From NCBI GenBank assembly GCA_937950315.1, contig CALFDU010000006.1:1-64000 (forward strand): DNA of 64,000 nucleotides, in the 5' to 3' direction. Within the stretch, counting starts at the first letter, position 1; the number at the start of each line of letters is the position of its first letter. The position numbers were made by a program, and so were the translations under genes. Below the pieces are notes generated by a model. That model was not told the DNA's origin. It searched no databases and saw only the letters and a program-made list of their open reading frames with translations. Below are positions 34,984-43,801 of this stretch, piece after piece. This DNA comes from an uncultured Saprospiraceae bacterium (GTDB taxonomy: Bacteria > Bacteroidota > Bacteroidia > Chitinophagales > Saprospiraceae).

Positions 34984-35883
34984 TTGAAAAAATCCATAAC
35001 ATATTATTCTAAGGGTTTTAGGAGGAAGATGCTAGCGCAAGCATTTCATAAAGGCATGATTGCTACAGAAGGTCAAGAAAAAGTAATCAATGATTTATTA
35101 GGAAAGATAGAAGGGCCGCTTAAAGTAAAATATTCTGATGAATACAAAGCCTTTTCTTATCTAGATGCTTCATATGAAAATTCGATGGTGTTTGAAGAGG
35201 GAATTGCGGTTGCTGAAAAAGGTGGAGATGTAAATCCATTAACTCCTGCAGTGTATGCGCTTCATGCTTATAATCAAGGTGATAATGAAACTTTTGAAAA
35301 TCATGTTTCTTATTTGAAAAAGAGGGGAATCAAAAATGAGGAGGAATACCAGTGGAAATATCATACAGGCGTTGAACGATTTGATATCTCTGGGCCTTGG
35401 GTGTCAGGTATTTCTCAAGGGATTATTGCAAGTGTTTTTATTAGAAAATATAAAGATTCTGGAGACAAAGAGTATTTATCAATAGCGAAAGGAGCGATCG
35501 CTTATTGTTTGAATGAAGAAAATGGCTTGGTTACCAAGTATGATGAAGGAATCTGGATAGAAGAATATCCATCAGGGATAGGGAAGGGTGTTCTGAATGG
35601 CTTTATCTTTTTTTTGATTGCTCTTGGTGAGTTGGCAACAATGGGTTTTTATGAAAAGGAGTTTCATGAAGGAATCCAAACGCTTATCAATGAATTGCCT
35701 CATTTTCATAAAGGGAATTATATTTTATACGGCAAACATATTCCTGATTTAGGTAACCAGTTGTATGACAAGATTCACTATTGCCAACTTGATGCATTGT
35801 ATAATCTGACTGGAGTCAGTGGATTTTATAGTCTTAAAGACTACTGGAGAAAAATCAGTATTACCGATTTTAGTAAATCTTGA
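34984..35883 (+). CDS. D-glucuronyl C5-epimerase C-terminal-like protein
   Basis: Protein of 299 residues (TTG start at 34984, 3 bases after the GNAT stop; ATG at 35029 is an alternative). The central and late part fits the alpha/alpha-toroid C-terminal domain of glucuronyl C5-epimerase (Glce_C): GPWVSGISQGIIASVF, and EEYPSGIGKGVLNGFIFFLIALGEL near 199-224. There is no signal peptide, so it appears cytoplasmic, unlike eukaryotic heparan epimerases. In bacteria such domains occur in polysaccharide loci and are often uncharacterised. The assignment rests on the E-Y-P ... L-N-G-F signature and is moderate; an unrelated alpha-toroid sugar enzyme is possible. Confidence 0.65.
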   Translation: MKKSITYYSKGFRRKMLAQAFHKGMIATEGQEKVINDLLGKIEGPLKVKYSDEYKAFSYLDASYENSMVFEEGIAVAEKGGDVNPLTPAVYALHAYNQGDNETFENHVSYLKKRGIKNEEEYQWKYHTGVERFDISGPWVSGISQGIIASVFIRKYKDSGDKEYLSIAKGAIAYCLNEENGLVTKYDEGIWIEEYPSGIGKGVLNGFIFFLIALGELATMGFYEKEFHEGIQTLINELPHFHKGNYILYGKHIPDLGNQLYDKIHYCQLDALYNLTGVSGFYSLKDYWRKISITDFSKS

Positions 35884-35896
35884 AAATTTTTGAAAA

Positions 35897-36343
35897 ATGA
35901 TATTGGATGCTTTAAAAGAATTGTTTGTTAGAGATCTTGAGAAGGTGAAGAAGGAACTGAATCTATACAGTGATGAGTCAAATCTTTGGCTTGTTGACAA
36001 TAATATTAAAAACTCAGGAGGGAACTTGTGTCTTCATATTATTGGAAACCTAAAAACATTTATAGGAGATGGGCTTGGTAAGGTGACATATCAGCGAGAT
36101 CGAGAATTTGAATTTAATGGTAAAGGGGTAAGCCGTGTTGAATTGCTTTCTGGTATTGATGAAACCATTTTAGTCGTCGAAAAAGCATTTTCAAATTTGG
36201 AGAAAGATGATATGGAAAAAGATTTCCCGATTCAAATTTGGTCTAAACCAACCAACATGGCTTTTACAATCATGCATTTACAATCGCACCTAAATTATCA
36301 TTTAGGTCAATTGAATTACCATCGAAGATTATTGAATAAATAG
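35897..36343 (+). CDS. DinB-like DUF1572 family protein
   Basis: Four-helix-bundle protein of 148 residues related to DinB/DUF1572. The conserved SGGNLCLHIIGNLKTFIGDGLG region, YQRDREFEF and the late HLQSHLNYHLGQLNYHRRLL give the three His (about 50, 131, 135) that usually form the metal site of the DinB superfamily. Enzymatic role unknown; related proteins include thiol-dependent S-transferases. A paralogue lies at 43.3-43.8 kb. It follows the epimerase-like gene by 13 bases. Confidence 0.8.
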   Translation: MILDALKELFVRDLEKVKKELNLYSDESNLWLVDNNIKNSGGNLCLHIIGNLKTFIGDGLGKVTYQRDREFEFNGKGVSRVELLSGIDETILVVEKAFSNLEKDDMEKDFPIQIWSKPTNMAFTIMHLQSHLNYHLGQLNYHRRLLNK

Positions 36344-36352
36344 ACTTTCTCT

Positions 36353-36922
36353 TTAAAATCTAGTAAGCACAGCTCTTTGGTATACACCCAAAGGATAGGT
36401 AGTAACTTCGAGTATTCCTTCTTTAGTAGTATCGCCTGTAGTGCTTATTTTTTCAGAATCACCTGAAGTTATTTCCCAAATTAGGTTATTGTTTTGCATC
36501 TCAATGGTACAAGTGAGTAAGTTACCTGCTACTTCAAATCTTTGAAACCATTTTCCACCCATAAAATAACTTTCTATTAGAATGGTGTTTTTCTCGTCGA
36601 TTAGATAGAGTCCTTGATCTTGATCGACGACGATCAATTCGTAATTTCTTTTGGAGAGTTCAATACCATTATCGTAGACAATAGTAAATGTATAGTTATC
36701 AGAATTATTGATAGGTTCTATGATCAATTCCATTTTCAAACCACCCTGAAGACCAAGTCCTGAGTAAATTTTTAAATCTCCTTGCCACCTACCTGTCCAA
36801 TCTTCTGGGAAAGAAATAGACTCAATCCTTTCATTTTCCTTTTCTTGATCGAATGATTTTTTGCTCACACAGGAACTGGTTAAAAATAAGATACAAAAAC
36901 TTAGAAAATAATATTTGGACAT
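36353..36922 (-). CDS. Hypothetical lipoprotein
   Basis: Not recognised. Lipoprotein of 189 residues with a lipobox (FLTSSC, Cys at about 18). The mature part is beta-rich with a W-T-G-R-W-Q-G opening near 42 and alternating polar/hydrophobic strands, as in lipocalin-like small folds; this is a visual impression only. It follows the WbqC-like gene by one base on the minus strand, and is the last gene of the glycan unit. Faces the DUF1572 gene tail to tail. Confidence 0.65.
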   Translation of the reverse strand: MSKYYFLSFCILFLTSSCVSKKSFDQEKENERIESISFPEDWTGRWQGDLKIYSGLGLQGGLKMELIIEPINNSDNYTFTIVYDNGIELSKRNYELIVVDQDQGLYLIDEKNTILIESYFMGGKWFQRFEVAGNLLTCTIEMQNNNLIWEITSGDSEKISTTGDTTKEGILEVTTYPLGVYQRAVLTRF

Positions 36923-36923
36923 G

Positions 36924-37676
36924 CTATGTTATTTGCTTGGACTGAAATTCTTTTTTCATGGAATGAAAGATGTCTTTTACTCCAACGACTCCAATATTTA
37001 GAATGGTATCAATAATACTCAATCCAGGTAAAAATTCTCCCTGATGTTGTGGGTAAGGATGCTTGGTAAGGTAGCTTAAAGTGTCTAAGTAAATAAGCTT
37101 GATGTCAGATTCATTAAATGAATCTTCGTCTTGGTATTCTTTGGCGCCGACACCTGAATAATAAACATTGCCTTCAAATTTTTTCACCAAAGCCAGATTG
37201 TAGCCATTTCCTTTTTCGCATAAGTTGATGTCTGATGATCTATGAAACTCACTTTTAACCTCAAGTAAATCAGCAATTTCTTTAATGGTATTGATGTTAA
37301 AATCAGCAAGGTTTTCAAACTCGTTTACTTTTAGTAAAGACTTTGAAATAGTTGGAAAATAATAATCGAAGTATGGGGTATTGTGATAAAGATATTCTAT
37401 TTTCTGAAGGTGCTTTTTAATTTTTGTGCTTGAATGATCAATCTTGATTTGTGAAATTTTTTGATCCTTACTACTTGTAACAGATACTCCAAGCCATTGG
37501 GTTTCTTGGTTATGAAATTCTTTTCTAAAAAGGCTTCTTTTTGTAAAACTTTTGGAAGAGAATATGATGTCGTCATGAAAGATGAATACATCAGACATGA
37601 ATATTTTGTAGAAGTAGCCAATCCATGGAACATAGTTTGGCTGATGTATTGCGATGCTTTTACTTAAATGATCCAT
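36924..37676 (-). CDS. WbqC-like family protein
   Basis: WbqC-like protein of 250 residues, a family found in O-antigen and other surface glycan loci. Conserved marks: IAIHQPNYVPWIGYFYKI at 8-25, FHDDIIFSSKSFTKRSLF, and the His pair in the first motif. The catalytic activity of the family is not settled; acyl- or aminoacyl-transfer to sugars has been proposed from context. It overlaps the PIG-L deacetylase gene by 13 bases, which strengthens a shared function. Confidence 0.85.
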   Translation of the reverse strand: MDHLSKSIAIHQPNYVPWIGYFYKIFMSDVFIFHDDIIFSSKSFTKRSLFRKEFHNQETQWLGVSVTSSKDQKISQIKIDHSSTKIKKHLQKIEYLYHNTPYFDYYFPTISKSLLKVNEFENLADFNINTIKEIADLLEVKSEFHRSSDINLCEKGNGYNLALVKKFEGNVYYSGVGAKEYQDEDSFNESDIKLIYLDTLSYLTKHPYPQHQGEFLPGLSIIDTILNIGVVGVKDIFHSMKKEFQSKQIT

Positions 37677-38299
37677 CTAATTACTTCGAATGCTTCTGCA
37701 TACTGTGTGCCTATCTGTGTTCCTCTGACAGTCGCGAGTGATTTAATAAAATCGGAGTTCATATAAGCCTTGCCCTCCTGTGTTTTATAACACTTCAAGG
37801 CATTTATTTTGCGGTTGATTTGATCTTCGTTGAGTTTAATAAAACAATCTGTATCAAATGAAAGGTTGTTCCAGATTAATTCATAACCAAGTATGGTGCT
37901 ATATTTAAATGCTCGGATACCTTCTTGCATGACGGTAAGGTGGTCTTGGTGTATATCTTTTGACGAAGGAAGAAATACCAAGTCTGGTTGGATTTTATTT
38001 CTCAGTTGTACGAGTGATTCCAAAATTTCTTGTCGTACGTAGTTTAGTTTTCGTACTTCATGATGGAAAACAGTAAGATTACTTTCTGGAATTCCAAGTG
38101 CTTTGGTTGCTTCCTTTACTTCAATTTCTAATCTATTTTTAGGAAAGCCTTCTGGAACAGATTGTTCTGCTGTCGACAGTGCAACGTAATACACCGTGGC
38201 GCCTTCATCGAGTACCTTGGCGATTGTTCCTCCACACCCAAGCTCTCCATCGTCTGTGTGTGGAGCAAGTACAACGAGCTTTTTATTTTTAAAATCCAT
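37664..38299 (-). CDS. PIG-L family deacetylase
   Basis: Zn-dependent N-acetylglucosaminyl deacetylase-type enzyme (LmbE/PIG-L), 211 residues. The N-terminal motif is APHTDDGELGCGG at 12-24, a Thr variant of the usual A-H-P-D-D-E; the late HQDH near 118-121 gives the other metal His. Typical substrates are GlcNAc-linked lipids or sugars, as in bacillithiol and mycothiol synthesis, but the WecB/GT context points to deacetylation of an amino sugar in a surface glycan. Its start overlaps the wecB stop by one base. Confidence 0.88.
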   Translation of the reverse strand: MDFKNKKLVVLAPHTDDGELGCGGTIAKVLDEGATVYYVALSTAEQSVPEGFPKNRLEIEVKEATKALGIPESNLTVFHHEVRKLNYVRQEILESLVQLRNKIQPDLVFLPSSKDIHQDHLTVMQEGIRAFKYSTILGYELIWNNLSFDTDCFIKLNEDQINRKINALKCYKTQEGKAYMNSDFIKSLATVRGTQIGTQYAEAFEVIRWII

Positions 38300-39390
38300 T
38301 AGCTTTTTTTCTTATTCAGAAAAGATACTATTATTTCAACTATTTGCTTAGAAGCGTTTCCGTTTCCAAGACTATTTTTGTGTTCTTTAGGAATTTTCAG
38401 CGTACTTGTGGTTTCAAGGATGTTTGATTTGGATGGTCCGGCTATGTGATTCCATCCTTCTTGTATTGTTTCTAACCATTCCGTTTGTTTGTCTATAATA
38501 ATGGCTGGTGTTTTGTGAAAATACGATTCTTTTATCACACCCCCCGAATCCGTCAAACAAAATATTGCATTTTTTATCAACGCTTGTGTTTCAAAGAAAC
38601 CAATCGGCTCAGAGATAATCCAATGATCACCTTCTAACAGAGAGTTTAGTTTAAATTGATTGATGACTTTGATGGTCCTTGGGTGGGCGGGAAAGAATAT
38701 CTTTTTACCTAACTCATTGGCCGCAGAAAATATTTCTGTCATCGATTTTACTGATTCAGTATTAGCCGCTCGGTGACAAGTCATGAAAACATAATCTCCT
38801 TTGGTCAAGTTGTATTGAGTAAGTAATTTTTCTGCTTCTAATATTTTTTCTTTACTCTGGAAAACAAGGTCTAATCCAACATCGCCTGTCAAATATACAT
38901 TGTTCGACTTTCCTTCTTTTTTTAAATTATTTATCCCTGTCTGAGTTGGAACGAAATAAAGATCGGTTACTGCATCTGTCAACAACTTATTGATTTCTTC
39001 TGGAACGGATTTATTGTGTTCTCTTAATCCAGATTCTACATGGCCCAAAGCAATATTGCTTTTAGCAGCAGCGATGGCACCAGCCGCTGTTGAATTGGTG
39101 TCTCCGTATACCAGGATTAGATCAGGATTTTCTTTAAGTAAGACTTTTTCTAAGCCTATCAAAATTTTGGCAAATTGAGACAAAGGGCTTTCTGATCCAA
39201 CTTCAAGATTATAGTGTGGTTTTGGTAGATTTAATTCTTCTATGAAATGACCTGACATCATTTTGTCGTAGTGCTGTCCCGTGTGTACAATCACTTCTTC
39301 GAGTATTTCATTTTCTTTGATGGCCCGGCTTACTGGGGCGAGTTTAATGAAATGAGGTCGATTACCAACGATATGAAGAATTTTATGCAT
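38299..39390 (-). CDS. wecB: UDP-N-acetylglucosamine 2-epimerase (non-hydrolysing)
   Basis: Interconverts UDP-GlcNAc and UDP-ManNAc in the cytoplasm, 363 residues in the GT-B fold. Family marks are VHTGQHYDKMMSGHFIEELN, VYGDTNSTAAGA, HVESGLREHN and the nucleotide-binding LTDSGGVIKES (near 270). Length and motifs match WecB/MnaA rather than the hydrolysing NeuC type, though NeuC cannot be excluded on motif reading alone. It lies between two glycosyltransferases and the PIG-L gene; an 8-base overlap joins it to the upstream glycosyltransferase. ManNAc-type sugars would then feed the local glycan. Confidence 0.9.
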   Translation of the reverse strand: MHKILHIVGNRPHFIKLAPVSRAIKENEILEEVIVHTGQHYDKMMSGHFIEELNLPKPHYNLEVGSESPLSQFAKILIGLEKVLLKENPDLILVYGDTNSTAAGAIAAAKSNIALGHVESGLREHNKSVPEEINKLLTDAVTDLYFVPTQTGINNLKKEGKSNNVYLTGDVGLDLVFQSKEKILEAEKLLTQYNLTKGDYVFMTCHRAANTESVKSMTEIFSAANELGKKIFFPAHPRTIKVINQFKLNSLLEGDHWIISEPIGFFETQALIKNAIFCLTDSGGVIKESYFHKTPAIIIDKQTEWLETIQEGWNHIAGPSKSNILETTSTLKIPKEHKNSLGNGNASKQIVEIIVSFLNKKKS

Positions 39391-40636
39391 TCAGTTCTGT
39401 TATGATTTTATTTGCAGCATAATCCCAAGAAAACCTTTTCTCAATCTTTTCAGGATCATTGACTTTGTTTGTTCCTTTTTTCCAATCGCGATACCAAGAT
39501 AGAAATTCATGGCCTTGGTTTCTATTTTTATAGAATACGATTCCTCCTCCTGTTTCTTTTAAGATGTTTTCCATTTCTTGATCCTCTCCACCTGTTATGA
39601 CGGCAATTGTGGGTGTCAGAGAGCCTATGTATTCAAATAATTTTCCAGTTAGTATTCCTGTATGGTTTTTAGTTACACTTGATAGTAGTAGGTTAATATG
39701 TGATTGTTCCTGTAATAATTTGGCTTTGTGATGACTCACCATACCTAAACTTTTATAGCTTTTGGCTAAATTGTATTTATCAATGTATTGACCAAAAGTA
39801 TGGGCATCTTTTCCTGCGTATATAATCGATAGATCATTGATGTCGATAGTCTTTTCTTTTATTTGTAGAGAAAGCCATTCAAAAAATAAGCTTGGATTTC
39901 TTTTGTCACCAAACATTGAACCGGTATAGGATATTGTGAATTTTTCAAATTTAGCAACACTTGATATACGCGGAGTAATTCCGTTGTAAATGGTTTTTAC
40001 ATTTGGATGTAGTGGTTTTAATTTACTGGCGAGTCCGTCGGAGACGGTAGTAACTAAATCTGCATATTCTATTAACTTTTTGGTTTTTCTATTTTGGTAT
40101 GCAGGGAAGAATACATTTTTATACATAGGATCAACATGTAAGTCTCTGAAATCCACCGCCCATTTAGCTTGCGCAAATTTTTGCTTTAGGTGATAACCGA
40201 TATAAATATCTGCATAAGGTCTGAATGAAGTATAGATAACTGCCTCTGGATTTGAATTTAGAAAAGCGGTTCCGTTTTTAATGCCATTTTTGATGTAATT
40301 GGATCCACCTTCTCCAATCCAAATATTGAAAGGATAACTATCAATCAGTTTTCTCCCAAATTTCATAAGTGTGCTAGTCTTCTGTTTTTCTTGGAAGTGA
40401 GTTTTCTTCGCTCTTGTTCTATAGTCTTTGGTTTCTAATTCGACGATGTTAAAAGAATCTTGTCCTTGTAGCTTATTCTGAGGTAATACATTTCTGTTTG
40501 AAGTCGTAAGTACTTGAATATTGTTGATCTCTTTTTGAAAAGCTTGTGCGAGATAGAAATTTCTCAACACTCCTACAGAGTGGATAGGAGGAAAGTAATA
40601 ATTGATAAGTAGTGCTGCTTTAGGAGTTGTTGACAT
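39383..40636 (-). CDS. Glycosyltransferase, GT-B fold (GT4-like)
   Basis: Cytoplasmic or peripheral glycosyltransferase of 417 residues with two Rossmann lobes. The N-lobe opens ALLINYYFPPIHSVGVLRN; the C-lobe starts near FTISYTGSMFGDKRNPSLFF and ends with the donor-site region LFEYIGSLTPTIAVITGG (the E of the family E-x7-E pattern is in the LFEYIGS part). It overlaps the upstream glycosyltransferase by 17 bases. The donor and acceptor are unknown. Confidence 0.83.
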   Translation of the reverse strand: MSTTPKAALLINYYFPPIHSVGVLRNFYLAQAFQKEINNIQVLTTSNRNVLPQNKLQGQDSFNIVELETKDYRTRAKKTHFQEKQKTSTLMKFGRKLIDSYPFNIWIGEGGSNYIKNGIKNGTAFLNSNPEAVIYTSFRPYADIYIGYHLKQKFAQAKWAVDFRDLHVDPMYKNVFFPAYQNRKTKKLIEYADLVTTVSDGLASKLKPLHPNVKTIYNGITPRISSVAKFEKFTISYTGSMFGDKRNPSLFFEWLSLQIKEKTIDINDLSIIYAGKDAHTFGQYIDKYNLAKSYKSLGMVSHHKAKLLQEQSHINLLLSSVTKNHTGILTGKLFEYIGSLTPTIAVITGGEDQEMENILKETGGGIVFYKNRNQGHEFLSWYRDWKKGTNKVNDPEKIEKRFSWDYAANKIITELNA

Positions 40637-41759
40637 CTAGTAATGGATTTAAGATGCGTACAATCTCTTCTGCAATTAGCTTATCATCAAATATTTCTTC
40701 CGCCATTTCTCTGCCAGCAACACCCATAGCTACTCTTTGATCTGGAGTAAACCTAATAAATGCTTCAAAAGCATCTGCAAGTGCTTGTGAATCTTTTACT
40801 GGAACTAAGAATCCGTTTTTATTATCTATTATGGTTTCTCTGCAACCAGGTACATCCGTCGTGATTATGGCTTTACCCATCGACATACCTTCAAGCAATG
40901 TTCTTGGCATTCCTTCTCTATAAGAAGGGAGTACCACACAGTCACTGTATTTAATAAGTGGTCTAATGTCTCTTACAAATCCTTTATATTCTATAATACC
41001 ATTTTCCATCCAGTTTACAAGATGGTCTCTATCAATATTAGAAGGATTGTCTGCATCAAACTCTCCAATGACTTCAAACTTGACTGACGGAAATTTTTGT
41101 TTTATTGTTTTGGCTGCTTCGATGAATTCAATGATTCCTTTGTCATATAGCAGCCTACCAATAAAGGTAAAAGTGACTTGTTTTCCATTTTGTCCATTTG
41201 GATTTGGAAGATAATAGCTAGTGTCTACACCGCATCCTTTTACCGAGTAAGCGTTTTCTTTTTTGACAATTTTTTCTGTAACAAATAAAGCTTTGTCGTC
41301 TTCATTTTCAAAAATAAACTTATTGTGTGATGGCCCTGAAATTTTATAAAGACTTCTAACAATGAAATTCAAAAAACCTTTGTGAATAAATGAATATCCA
41401 AGGCCAGTTACTACAGCAACAGAAGGAATTTTTAAAAGCTTGGTAGCAAGGCCACCATAAATGTTTGGTTTGTTGGTGTAGTGAATAACCAGGTCTGGTT
41501 TGAGCCAATTGTATTTTCTATACAGTTCTATAAGAAGTAATATATCCCTGAATGGATTGGTGCTATCGCGTCCCATGGTTTTCATGGGAACATGTTTAAC
41601 ATCAGGAAAACCTTCTTTGTATTCTAAGTACTCATCTACAGGAGCTATCACCAGTAATTCGTGACCCTCAGAAATTAATTTTCGGATGATGTTCAACCTG
41701 AAATTATAAATATTCCAAGTTGAATTGGCCACTAATATTATGCGTTTGCTCTCCGCCAT
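40620..41759 (-). CDS. Glycosyltransferase family 4
   Basis: GT4 enzyme of 379 residues resembling PglA-type N-acetylgalactosaminyl transferases: N-terminal ILVANSTWNIYNFRLNIIRK, then VVTGLGYSFIHKG, C-lobe FTFIGRLLYDKGIIEFIEA, and the donor motif LPSYREGMPRTLLEGMSMGK with the conserved E-x7-E. Function: transfer of an activated sugar to a lipid-linked glycan. It directly follows the mannose-1-phosphate guanylyltransferase (adjacent codons) and overlaps the next gene, so it is part of the same operon. Confidence 0.88.
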   Translation of the reverse strand: MAESKRIILVANSTWNIYNFRLNIIRKLISEGHELLVIAPVDEYLEYKEGFPDVKHVPMKTMGRDSTNPFRDILLLIELYRKYNWLKPDLVIHYTNKPNIYGGLATKLLKIPSVAVVTGLGYSFIHKGFLNFIVRSLYKISGPSHNKFIFENEDDKALFVTEKIVKKENAYSVKGCGVDTSYYLPNPNGQNGKQVTFTFIGRLLYDKGIIEFIEAAKTIKQKFPSVKFEVIGEFDADNPSNIDRDHLVNWMENGIIEYKGFVRDIRPLIKYSDCVVLPSYREGMPRTLLEGMSMGKAIITTDVPGCRETIIDNKNGFLVPVKDSQALADAFEAFIRFTPDQRVAMGVAGREMAEEIFDDKLIAEEIVRILNPLLDVNNS

Positions 41760-42836
41760 TTATAGAAATCGATCTTCTTCAATCGAAAGTCTTACTGCCT
41801 TAATTTCTTGTTCTTTGCTTTTTGGGTATATCAGTAATGCATCTTTCTCATCGATGATGATATAGTCTTCTAAATCTTTGATAACAACCAATTTGTCTTT
41901 GTATGTTTTTACAAATACATCTTTTACGTTTTCTAGTTTGCTACTGGTTGCAATTACAACATTTTTATCATCATCTTTATCTAGATATGCATGCAGTGAA
42001 TTCCAGGTACCAAGATCTGACCAACCGATGTCGCAGCTGATGGTGTAAAGTTTATCTGCTTTTTCAAGAATGGCATAATCGATACTGATACTTTCAGTGT
42101 TTGGGTAAACGCTATCGATATAATCTTGTTCCTCAGTTGTGTTTAGCTTAGAAAGATCTTCGCTTAAGACATCTATGATTCCTTTTGCATTTTTATTAAA
42201 TGAGTCGATTATAACACTTGCTTTCCAAATAAATATCCCAGCATTCCAAGAAAAATTTCCCGCGTCCAAATACTTTTGCGCAGTCTCTACATCAGGTTTT
42301 TCTTTGAACTGTTTCACTTTTTTGACCCCATTGATATCATCTTCGCTACCTACTTCGATATAACCGTAACCCGTATCAGGTCTTGTAGGGTTTATGCTTA
42401 ATGTAACCAGACTTTCTGTTTCTGCAGCAAATGCGACAGCTTTTGAAATATTATCTAGAAATACTTGTTCTTTCAGGATAACATGATCTGATGGTACAAC
42501 AACTAGTGTGGCATCTGGATCTTTTTCTATAATTTTTAAGGCCAGCAATGCATTGCAAGGTGCCGTGTTATTTCTACTAGGTTCTGCGATGATGTTACCA
42601 GCAGGAATGTTTGGCAAGTGTTCTTCCACCAATCCGATGTAAGCTTTATTTGTCAATACTAAAATGTTTTCAGGGGGCACAATACTGGAGAATCTTTCAG
42701 CGGTTAGCTGAATCAATGATTTCCCTACTCCTAAAATATCTAGGAATTGCTTTGGTAAACTTTCTCTACTTGAAGGCCAAAATCTTGAGCCCACACCTCC
42801 GGCCATTATGGCAACATAGGTATTCGTGTGATTCAT
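41760..42836 (-). CDS. manC: Mannose-1-phosphate guanylyltransferase
   Basis: Makes GDP-mannose from mannose-1-phosphate and GTP, 358 residues. Nucleotide-binding signature GGVGSRFWPSSRESLPKQFL at 14-33; VVPSDHVI near 115; EKPDVETAQKYL near 180; FSWNAGIFIWKAS near 198. It is the single-domain form without the phosphomannose isomerase domain of bifunctional ManC/AlgA. It is the first gene of the glycan operon, and a TAAATTTG box on the minus strand lies about 85 bases upstream. The sugar would supply mannose, or fucose/perosamine derivatives, to the two glycosyltransferases. Confidence 0.92.
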   Translation of the reverse strand: MNHTNTYVAIMAGGVGSRFWPSSRESLPKQFLDILGVGKSLIQLTAERFSSIVPPENILVLTNKAYIGLVEEHLPNIPAGNIIAEPSRNNTAPCNALLALKIIEKDPDATLVVVPSDHVILKEQVFLDNISKAVAFAAETESLVTLSINPTRPDTGYGYIEVGSEDDINGVKKVKQFKEKPDVETAQKYLDAGNFSWNAGIFIWKASVIIDSFNKNAKGIIDVLSEDLSKLNTTEEQDYIDSVYPNTESISIDYAILEKADKLYTISCDIGWSDLGTWNSLHAYLDKDDDKNVVIATSSKLENVKDVFVKTYKDKLVVIKDLEDYIIIDEKDALLIYPKSKEQEIKAVRLSIEEDRFL

Positions 42837-42957
42837 TCTTTTACTTTAAATTCTAGTTTTTGCCACATTTAAGAGCTAAATGCATGCTTTTAGGGATTAT
42901 AAGCGGCTTTTCTTATCACAAATTTAAGTAATATATAATTACCTGACTAGTATATTA

Positions 42958-43299
42958 CTATAGGTTTTCACCAAATCGAATCAGGTTGCCGTGGATGTCC
43001 AACATGGCAAACTCTCTGATACCATATTCGGTATCATGAAGTTTCCCATTGGGGTGAATGGCATTTACAGAGTCAATTTGATCATAGAGCTTGTCTATTT
43101 CTGTGACATAAATGTAGCAACTGGTATTTTCAGGATGGATTTTATCATTGCATTTCCAAAAATGCAAAAGAATGTCATCTCGTTTTACAATCGCATAATT
43201 TGAATCTAGATAGATTTTTTCAAAGCCAATTGAAGTATAGAAATGAATGGTTTCATTTAATTCAAGTGAGGCTAAAACGGGAGATGATCTAAGTAGCAT
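42958..43299 (-). CDS. VOC family protein (glyoxalase/bleomycin-resistance fold)
   Basis: Small protein of 113 residues with the paired beta-alpha-beta-beta-beta fold of the VOC superfamily: SSPVLASLELNETIHFYTSI opening and FAMLDIHGNLIRFGENL ending with the metal-site Glu. Such short bleomycin-resistance-like members bind drugs or act as metal-dependent isomerases; no substrate can be inferred. It follows the DUF1572 gene by one base on the same strand. Confidence 0.83.
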   Translation of the reverse strand: MLLRSSPVLASLELNETIHFYTSIGFEKIYLDSNYAIVKRDDILLHFWKCNDKIHPENTSCYIYVTEIDKLYDQIDSVNAIHPNGKLHDTEYGIREFAMLDIHGNLIRFGENL

Positions 43300-43300
43300 T

Positions 43301-43801
43301 TTAAGTTGTTATATCTAAATCTAGACCATCATAATATTTTGTATCCACATTTTCAAGCCATTTACAAAGGGTTGTAATCTGGCCTGTGTGATAACTTGTA
43401 TGTTCAATGACATGAATAACAATAGCGATTCCTTTTTCTTTGAATCCTTGCACGTCATATTCTTTTGTTAACAATTCTAAAGTTTGGTTATTTATTACTT
43501 CAACCGCTTTATTGATAACTGTGCTAATCTTTTTTTGAAGCGCTTGTTTATTATGTGATTTATCCGCTGAGAATTCTAAGCTTCTTTCTCTATTGTCTTT
43601 TTCTTCACCCAATGTTGCGTTGATGTATTGATTGATGTTTCCGCATAGATGTAAGACAAGATTTCCTGCTGAGTTTACATTTTCGTTGGGTGAGTACCAG
43701 ATATTTTCTTCTGTCATAAAATCTAAGCAAGCATTGATTCTCATCAAACTTTCCTCTTTCATTCTTCTGGTAAACTCTTCTTTAATTTGTGCTTCAATCA
43801 T
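43301..43801 (-). CDS. DinB-like DUF1572 family protein (second copy)
   Basis: Protein of 166 residues, paralogue of the 35.9-kb gene: the shared core is SAGNLVLHLCGNINQYINATLG, DNRERSLEF and HVIEHTSYHTGQITTLCKWL. The His positions fit the DinB-type metal site. It overlaps comF by 4 bases and is followed by the VOC gene, so the three are one transcript. Role unknown. Confidence 0.82.
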   Translation of the reverse strand: MIEAQIKEEFTRRMKEESLMRINACLDFMTEENIWYSPNENVNSAGNLVLHLCGNINQYINATLGEEKDNRERSLEFSADKSHNKQALQKKISTVINKAVEVINNQTLELLTKEYDVQGFKEKGIAIVIHVIEHTSYHTGQITTLCKWLENVDTKYYDGLDLDITT

